Positions 57,809 to 64,000 of a stretch of 64,000 nucleotides of DNA are shown here, one piece after another (positions within the stretch are counted from its first letter, which is position 1; each line of letters begins with the position of its first letter). The stretch covers positions 57,290,601 through 57,354,600 of the forward strand of contig CM064867.1 in NCBI GenBank assembly GCA_032719365.1. Direction: 5' to 3'. The notes under the pieces were generated by a model. That model saw only the letters and a list, made by a program, of their open reading frames with translations. It did no database searches and was not told the origin of the DNA. The position numbers and the translations under genes are program-made. Origin of the DNA: Prinsepia uniflora (taxonomy: Eukaryota; Streptophyta; Magnoliopsida; Rosales; Rosaceae).

Positions 57809-58036
57809 GGGATCAGGCGGGCCCCACATTAATCCCGGGGGATTTGGGACCGGTCCTGACACCAAAACTGTAAATCCAAACATATGTGGGAACTCAGCCT
57901 AAAACCATAGAATACTAAAATCCGTAAATCCATATCCAAGTGGGCCACTGCCCAAATCCATAAACATAGAAATACCATTTCATAAATCCAATTATTCATG
58001 TTTACCAAATACCCATCCTCGACATCCTAGATGCCT

Positions 58037-58155
58037 AGCATCCCAGATGCTTGACGTCCCAGACGTCATATCTCACGGTCAAAGAAACACGTGCTTCTCG
58101 GGGTCTCTCCGGGTCCATATCTGTGACATCCCAGATGTCTGACGTCGCAGACGTC
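58037..58155 (-). repeat. Four perfect short hairpins with 3-nt loops
   Basis: AGCATC/GATGCT (58037-58051), TGACGTC/GACGTCA (58052-58068), GACATC/GATGTC (58125-58139), GACGTC/GACGTC (58141-58155). Loops are CCA, CCA, CCA and GCA. Confidence 0.9.
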
Positions 58156-59644
58156 TCATCATAGCAATCCTGCTCCTGAGTCACTATATGGTCCGGTTGC
58201 TCCGTATAATGACCCCTCGCAAGCAATGCACTGTGACTTCCCCAATGTCCCAGACATCTGGAGGAGACCATCCACATATCCTCGTATCATGATGGTATAT
58301 GGGAAACAGTTTTATGAAACCATTTCAAAACATCTCAAAGGGCCCTGCCCGAAATTTCCATCAAACCATCTCAAATCCAGAAATCCAAATACTCAAATCC
58401 AAATCCATTTTATGGGTCTCCGAACCCGAAATCACATTTCTAAATCACAAATGGGGCTCATGCCCGGAATCAAAATCAACTGGGCCTCAAGCCCGATCAA
58501 GTAAACCAACTGGACCCTTGACTCGATGCCTTATTAAATCAAATGGACTCCAAGTTCGATAGTTTGTAAATCAAATGGGTCTCAAACTCGATTCCATATT
58601 TCCAAATCCGAAATAATGCCATTGAACCATTATTAAACTCACAATCACATAGCAATACATGCAAATACAGAAATCACCAATACCATAATCATTGTCATAG
58701 AAATCACATATGTAAAACATATAAAACAGTTATGCACGCATCACAGTTTAGAAAACAAAGTCTACTCACAGACCGTCATATCTGCAGCCTCGATACGTTG
58801 CCATAAGCCTCCCCGGGATAAATCACCGTTCTCGAAATATTCGAACATGTACAAATCATACTAGAGGGTTACTAACTACTTCTATAACCTCTCATTAAAC
58901 CCCCTAAATTTTCGGGATTTTAAAACTTATTTTTCATAGACTTTAAACCTTCATACACCTAAAACTACCCCGAAACGGTGTCTGGTCGACACGAAACTAG
59001 TCACAAAATGTTCGTTACATCGAAAGGATGATTTCATATGTTGATCACATGTCCCAAAAGTGCCCCACGCGCCGCTACAAGCGGCTACGTGTGAACCCGG
59101 TTCACTGTAAATCCAGTCCACCCGAACCAGAGAGACCGGTTCTCAGCCGTTCCTCGACCATTTTCGATCATATTGATCCCTAAACCTTCGTCTAGACCTC
59201 CCCTATTGATCTATGGGTTCAAAATCATAAAACCAGGTCTAGAAGATACCTTCCCGATCGTCGAACAAACCGGCCAACCTTCTCCGTCGACTGCTCCCAG
59301 CTCCGGCCACCGTTCACCTCTATTCCAAGCCCACTCGATTTGTTTGACCCTCAAAAACCATTTCCAGTTGTTAGAATCGATCAATAAGCAATAAAACTGA
59401 GTTCACCATTTTTGAAGTTTAAACAGAGTTTTAGGTTTTTACCTTCGAACTGGGCCACCTTACACGACGATCGACACTGTTGGTACCACCGTAATCGCCT
59501 CACGTCACTCTTCAACTTTCCTTCATAGTCCAGGGACAATAGATTAGGATTTGGGGTTGTTTCTGAGGAATTTGGGTTTACGGTTTAGCAGAAATGGTGA
59601 GGATGTTCGATGATGAAGATGACGATGATGGATGAAAATGAAGT

Positions 59645-59831
59645 TGATGGTGATTTTACCAAGCACAAAAGATGTACTAGGCAAAACCTCTATGTGTAAT
59701 AAACTTTGCAAGCGCACAAGACGTGTAGATAGTATAGATGCAAGCAAAGGTTGATCCCACAAAGACTTGCTCAATGATATCCAATTCCATTTAACTCAAT
59801 TGACTTAAGTGGAGTAATTAAAATGAAATAT

Positions 59832-59863
<32 letters not shown>

Positions 59864-61314
59864 TGTTACGTTTTATGAATGAAGTAAATTAAGTAATAAT
59901 AACTAACTAAGTCGAGCTAGGGTTTCTATCCACCTTTACCAATTATAGTTCTCCTCTGATTTCCCTGATTAGATTACTGTGCATGTTTTCTGAATTAAGT
60001 GCCCATGCAGGGGTCCGGCTAAAGCTCACCCCACACATATTATCTTCTCTTAAATTGCATGTTTAAGCGTGATGTACCCGCCCTTAAACATCTATTATCG
60101 ATGGTGCATGATAATGCATGAAACATGAAGAAGATTTGTTGACACTACATTATCCCTAGAAAAGTGATGTGCAATTATAGTGAGTCATGAGTTTAGGTTA
60201 CGAATAAGAGTCCCCCCTTGAACGTGATGCTAAAAATTTCAGGGTGAACACAAATATCGACGTGATTCGTCAAGCAATTATATCAACAATTATACACAAA
60301 TAAGGTAGCTAAGCTTATAAGCATAAATTGAGTTCATGCAGCGCAGTAATCCAACAAATCCAGGCATGCATAACAATCATAATCAAGAGCCAGAAATCTA
60401 AGTAAGAACTAACATGGCTAGGGCTTCAAGTAAACCTAGCCCTAATTACACTACTTAAATATTATTGAATAAAACAAGGACATAATTAAAAGGAGTATAA
60501 ACATAAATAAAGCAATAAATAATAAAAGGAATGACGGAAAACTCCTTCAAGTTAGACGTGCTGAAATTAAGATGCTTAAATTGTAAAGAGTGCTTGAATT
60601 AAGATTACAAAACTCTAATACCCCTATTTATAAGAGAATAATTAATCCTCTTAAAAATAGGAATTTACAATAAAATTCTATAAGGAAAAGGCTTCCTAAA
60701 TAATTAAGAAATCTAATTAAAACCTTTCCTACAAGTAAAGGAATTGAAAATAATAATAGAAAAGGAAGTATGACTAAAATCCCTATACAATATGGAGATT
60801 AGGTGTGAAAGGAAATTGGAATTATCCTAAAAAAGGCCTAAAACTCAGAATTAAACCTTCAGGAGACTTTTCGGTGGTCAACCACCGAAATTGGGGCGAT
60901 CAAAGGCTCAGTCAACACTTAGTCAAATGCGCTGGGTTGCTATTGGGAAATTCGGTGGGCGCACACCGAATCTGGAGACGCTTATTTGGCATGTGCGCGC
61001 AATGACGGAGAAGGAACTTTCGGCATGCGCTTACCATTTGGGTCCAACTCTATAGTAACCCGCATGCCTTTTTCTTCATTCGGCGGACAGCCACCGAATT
61101 TCTTGTGCAATATTTTTTTCTTCATAACTTCTTCGTTTCAACTCCGATTTAGGTGATTCTTTGCCCAAATTCTTGTAATTCCAAACTCAATTTGATCTAC
61201 ATATTTCTCACAAAATATATTATTTTCTCCAATTGGATAGGATAAAATATTAACAAAACATAAGTAAAAAGGTATTAAATCATGGATAAAGCATGCATAA
61301 ATTGTGACATATCA
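59645..61314 (-). mobile_element. Solo LTR of a different family (Athila/Tat-like?), 1,670 bp
   Basis: Its ends are TGATGGTGATTTTACC and GTGACATATCA, with a perfect target duplication gaagt (59640-59644, 61315-61319). It shares none of the marks of the other LTRs. The plus-strand start (RC: ...aaaatcaccatca) resembles what precedes the primer site in Athila/Tat-type elements, so I tentatively place it on the minus strand. It includes a run of 30 G. No coding sequence is recognised. Confidence 0.82.
59832..59861. repeat. Homopolymer run of 30 G
   Basis: Uninterrupted G30 on the plus strand inside the solo LTR. It could form G-quadruplexes; its length in the assembly may be unreliable. Confidence 0.95.
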
Positions 61315-61602
61315 GAAGTAGATCTGGTGATGGAGGGTGATGTTGATAGACGGTGGGGGTTTGTATGAAATGGGGAGGTGTTTGTTCTTCACGGGAAAAG
61401 AATGGGACAAAGATAGATGAAGTTTGATGATGATGATCAGCTGAGAGGAGTGAATATCGAATGAGTGGTGAGGATGAGAAGATTGAGAGAGATGAACGGC
61501 TGGGGTGAGGGAATGAGAGAAGAGTGATGGGTTAAAATACATAAAAATCAACCAATGAGGGCAAGATCCACAAAATGGGGAAAAATTCGTTGTGGGATGA
61601 GC

Positions 61603-61664
61603 GACACTTGTCACTCATCCAAGGGTTCTGGGTGACACTTGTCACTCATCCAAGGGTTCTGGGT
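61603..61664. repeat. 31-bp direct tandem repeat
   Basis: Two exact units beginning gacacttgtcactcatcc and ending in gttctgggt. The unit contains half of the U3 palindrome, so the duplication rebuilt part of that site. Confidence 0.85.
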
Positions 61665-62008
61665 TAATTAAGTTATGTATCAGATCCTATTATTTTATTA
61701 TTATTTTAATTGATTTCTCGGGTCGTAAGTTTAATCAATTTCGCTCCCGTGATCATAACTTTTCCGTCGAACGTCCGTTTTCGACGTGCTGCCTCTCTAC
61801 GAACTCGTGACGTCCCGATCTACGTCACGGTCATTGGTCCTTATATGTTCGACTCTTTCGGTCAAAAGTCAACATTTTGCCCAAATCTAGTGGCAAAACG
61901 GTCATTTTTACATCTTCTGTCCGAATTTTGTCAACTAATCACCGATTAGTCATTCTAAATCCATAATTAATTAATATTTAATCCCGATATTCGGGACGGG
62001 TCGTTACA

Positions 62009-62441
62009 TTTCAGTTTTATTATATACATATACGTTTTGAATCAAATGCATGCATGATTTGAAAACGGATGGGTAAAATAGTATTTTTACTATGTATTAT
62101 GAACGAATTTGAAATATTCTTTATTTTGGGCCCACTCACATTTTCATTGTTTTCTTGACCCCTCCAGGACGTGACATAGAGGTAGAGGTAGGTCTCGAGG
62201 CTGAGACATAGTCACACTACTGTTGCGTACCTTATACCCTAGTTGGGTAGGTCGAGCACCATTTTGTAAAACTATTATTCGTGCTCATATTTTTGTAGTG
62301 GTCTCTATCTCTTGTCTGGCACTATTGGACCCATTCTTAGATGTAATTGATGTTTAAAATGTTTATTGTGAATTATTTAACCTGTTATGGGTATTTTGGT
62401 CATTTTCTAGGGTTGTGTAAGACTGGACAGGGCGCATCCCC
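62009..62441 (+). mobile_element. 3' LTR of element A, segment 3
   Basis: It continues after the LARD-like element and aligns with 33401-33832 (tttcagttttatta.., cccactcaca at about 62130, ccaggacgtgac). The last about 35 bp of the LTR lie beyond the next insertion, outside the window. Confidence 0.9.
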
Positions 62442-64000
62442 TGACAGGACCCGTCCTAAATCCCTCGGGATTAGCGTGGGACGTGCCTGCTCCCGTCTGA
62501 CACGAAGTGTCAGACTAGGGATATTTTCATCCTTTGCCCAACCGAGCTATCAGAGTATGCCAGGATCAGAAGGAGGAATGTGAATGTCTCATCTCTGCTA
62601 CAGCCGTATCCGCGATCAACCTGAAGGGCATTCAAAACATAAAAGCTGTGAGTGGACAAAACAAATATTTTATAAAAATATTTTCATAAAAGACCTTTAT
62701 GCCCTTCATTAAAAACATATGCATGCATTCGAAAACCATTTCTAGGGTTCATGCCCGGTTCCCATAAACCATCATGAACCATCAAACCATTTGGGCCTTA
62801 GCCCGAAATCAGTGAAACAACACATGGGACCTCCGCCCAAACCAAAACATGTGGGAACTCGTCCCAAAACCATCTCATATGGGTCTCAGCCCAAACCAAT
62901 ACATGTGGGAACTCGTCCCAAAACCATCTCATCTGGGTCTCAGCCCAAACCAATACACGAGGGTGTCAGCCCAATGCCATCTCAGTGAAAACTCATACAC
63001 AAATACATATATACATATATAACCCATCCTGGGCACTTCCGGAGAAGATGCCAACTCGTAGCGATGTGTACAACCATCAATCCAGAACCGCTCTCAATCC
63101 TGGTATGTCGCCGTGAACACATCATTGTCGCGACCATCTCGAGACCATGGTGCACACGTCGCCGATCGATCCTCTAAACCGTTAGCACTCCGAAGTCGAG
63201 CCTCCATTGGTTGCTCGACAACGGGACGTGCATCGTGACCTCTCCGGAAGGAACGTATCCCAATCCGGAGGCGAGCTTCACGTCGTCCGTCGCCGTGCAC
63301 ACAGCACCCGTCACAACCATGACTCAGACCCGTAGGTCATCAATAGGGTCTCATGCCCGAGTCAAAACCAAATCCAATTGGGTCTCAGGCCCGGTTTTAC
63401 CTTTTCAAAACCATTTCATGAAAATCGAAAGCGTAAGTGTGTATAAGCACGTATAAAACAAGAAAACGTCGTTGTTACATCGAATAGATGATTTGACATG
63501 TTGGAACCTTCCTCGGATTCTCCCCCACGGGCCGCCTGAAGTGGCTGCACGTGGAAGCCACGCGCCAGTGCTACAAGGTCACCCCTGTCCTCGGTTAGAC
63601 CGGTCCTAACTGGTCCGGTCCGGTTTTCTCTGCAATTGGACCGGCTTGACCGGTACAGGCCTTTACACGGTCCAGTTTTCACCGTTTTCTTCCCTAATCA
63701 ATCCTATTCTTCTAGTTTAGATCCTAGGAACCTAACCCAATTAATTAGAACCCCTAAACCACCCGAAATCCGACCGGTCCAAAATGGTTTACACGGTTCA
63801 TTCTTTCCAAAATTGTCCCAGGGGTTTCTCAACCTCCAACCACCCTAAAAACCATCCTAACACAACCCTAGCAACCTATTTAATTCATGAAACCCATCCA
63901 AAACGTCCCATAACAACAAAATTTGAAAATGATGGAAATCAGTTAAAACCGATACCTGTGCACGGTTTTCTCCACCGATGTCCACGGCGGCTGTTGCCTG
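62442..64000 (-). mobile_element. LTR, family II, minus strand, runs off the window
   Basis: It starts TGACAGGACCCGTCC with a perfect U5 stem-loop at 62495-62515, GTGAGTGGAC at 62648, gcatgcattc at 62723 and hairpin units GGGA/TCCC and GGGTCTC..GCCC (62750-62980). Near 63462 (gaaaacgtcg) it jumps ahead relative to 1965-2320, an internal deletion of a few hundred bp. The remainder, and whether an internal domain follows, cannot be seen. It is inserted in the 3' LTR of element A. Confidence 0.85.
62495..62515 (-). promoter_or_regulatory. U5 stem-loop near LTR end
   Basis: Perfect 9-bp stem identical to 603-623, 53 nt from the LTR end. Confidence 0.7.

Larger units (their letters stand above)
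54705..57861 (+). mobile_element. Solo LTR, family II, 3,157 bp
   Basis: It starts TATGACGACCCG (a G-to-A change in the terminal TG), ends GGTCCTGACA, and has a perfect target duplication ccaaa (54700-54704, 57862-57866). It contains two LTR-start modules (54830-55140), an exact U3 palindrome (55212-55237), GTGAGTGGAC (56187), a long hairpin-unit array (56400-56850), further hairpins (56930-57420), GTCCACTCAC (57642) and a perfect U5 stem-loop (57788-57808). Confidence 0.94.
46811..62008 (-). mobile_element. LARD-like non-autonomous LTR element with three nested solo LTRs
   Basis: A complete insertion with perfect target duplication tttca (46806-46810, 62009-62013), splitting the element A LTR. 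In element orientation (minus): 5' LTR 62008-54353, primer site 54350-54339, internal domain, purine tract 48098-48084, 3' LTR 48083-46811. Taking out the nested insertions leaves about 2.8 kb of 5' LTR and about 3.75 kb of internal DNA. No gag or pol motif was seen in the internal DNA on either strand, unlike elements A and B. This matches the large retrotransposon derivative (LARD) type: long LTRs, non-coding interior, mobilised in trans. Confidence 0.82.
54353..62008 (-). mobile_element. 5' LTR of the LARD-like element, split by two solo LTRs
   Basis: Own sequence: 54353-54704, 57867-59644 and 61320-62008. It starts TGACACGACCC and ends GGGTCGTTACA. It shows GTGAGTGGA (54564), gcatgcatgcattc (54637), perfect hairpins (58037-58155), and a mirrored motif with one change (gtctactcac, 58760). 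A 31-bp direct repeat lies at 61603-61664. Confidence 0.88.

Noticed and set aside
59573..59650. Acidic repeat protein (gatgatgaag..)
   Set aside because: Simple GAT/GAA-rich tract of the LTR; no start context or continuation.

Overview
This is plant nuclear DNA, and almost all of it is retrotransposon. Three things support this: Ty3/gypsy (Metaviridae) gag-pol remnants ending in a chromodomain-like tail, primer-binding sites matching the 3' end of plant initiator tRNA-Met (TGGTATCAGAGC), and Cassandra-type miniature elements whose LTRs carry a 5S rRNA-derived segment. I found no intact host gene, tRNA or rRNA gene. The setting looks like old, heavily nested, pericentromere-like heterochromatin of a flowering plant. 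The species cannot be told from the sequence.

Layout. 1-5315: the edge of a minus-strand LTR element (non-coding internal end, primer site, 3.0-kb LTR) inserted in another minus-strand LTR. 5316-9084: mostly unique AT-rich DNA with an old LTR remnant and one complete Cassandra element. 9085-12334: a broken plus-strand coding region of transposon type, split by a tandem Cassandra (three LTRs). 12335-13877: tandem repeats. 13878-16695: solo LTR. 17284-24208: decayed plus-strand Ty3/gypsy element ('B'). 24209-32333: mosaic of LTR pieces, a solo LTR and a near-identical 859-bp duplication. 32336 to beyond the window: a second decayed Ty3/gypsy element ('A'). Its integrase region holds a solo LTR. 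Its 3' LTR is split by a second solo LTR, by a 15.2-kb LARD-like element with no recognisable coding capacity (46811-62008), and by an LTR that runs off the right edge. The LARD-like element itself contains three further solo LTRs.

Boundaries were fixed by TG...CA ends and 5-bp target-site duplications. Seven solo LTRs and one full non-coding element have matching duplications, so the order of insertion can be read directly.

The most interesting signal lies inside the LTRs. Several families (I, II, A, B, C, F) share one architecture: a U3 palindrome, an inverted pair of motifs (GTGAGTGGAC next to ATGCATGC, and its mirror image 0.7-1.3 kb later), strings of short stem-loops between them whose stems vary in a compensated way, and a stem-loop about 55-100 nt before the LTR end. 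Neither the coding domains nor the usual LTR signals explain this. It looks like selection on RNA or DNA structure in related autonomous and non-autonomous elements.
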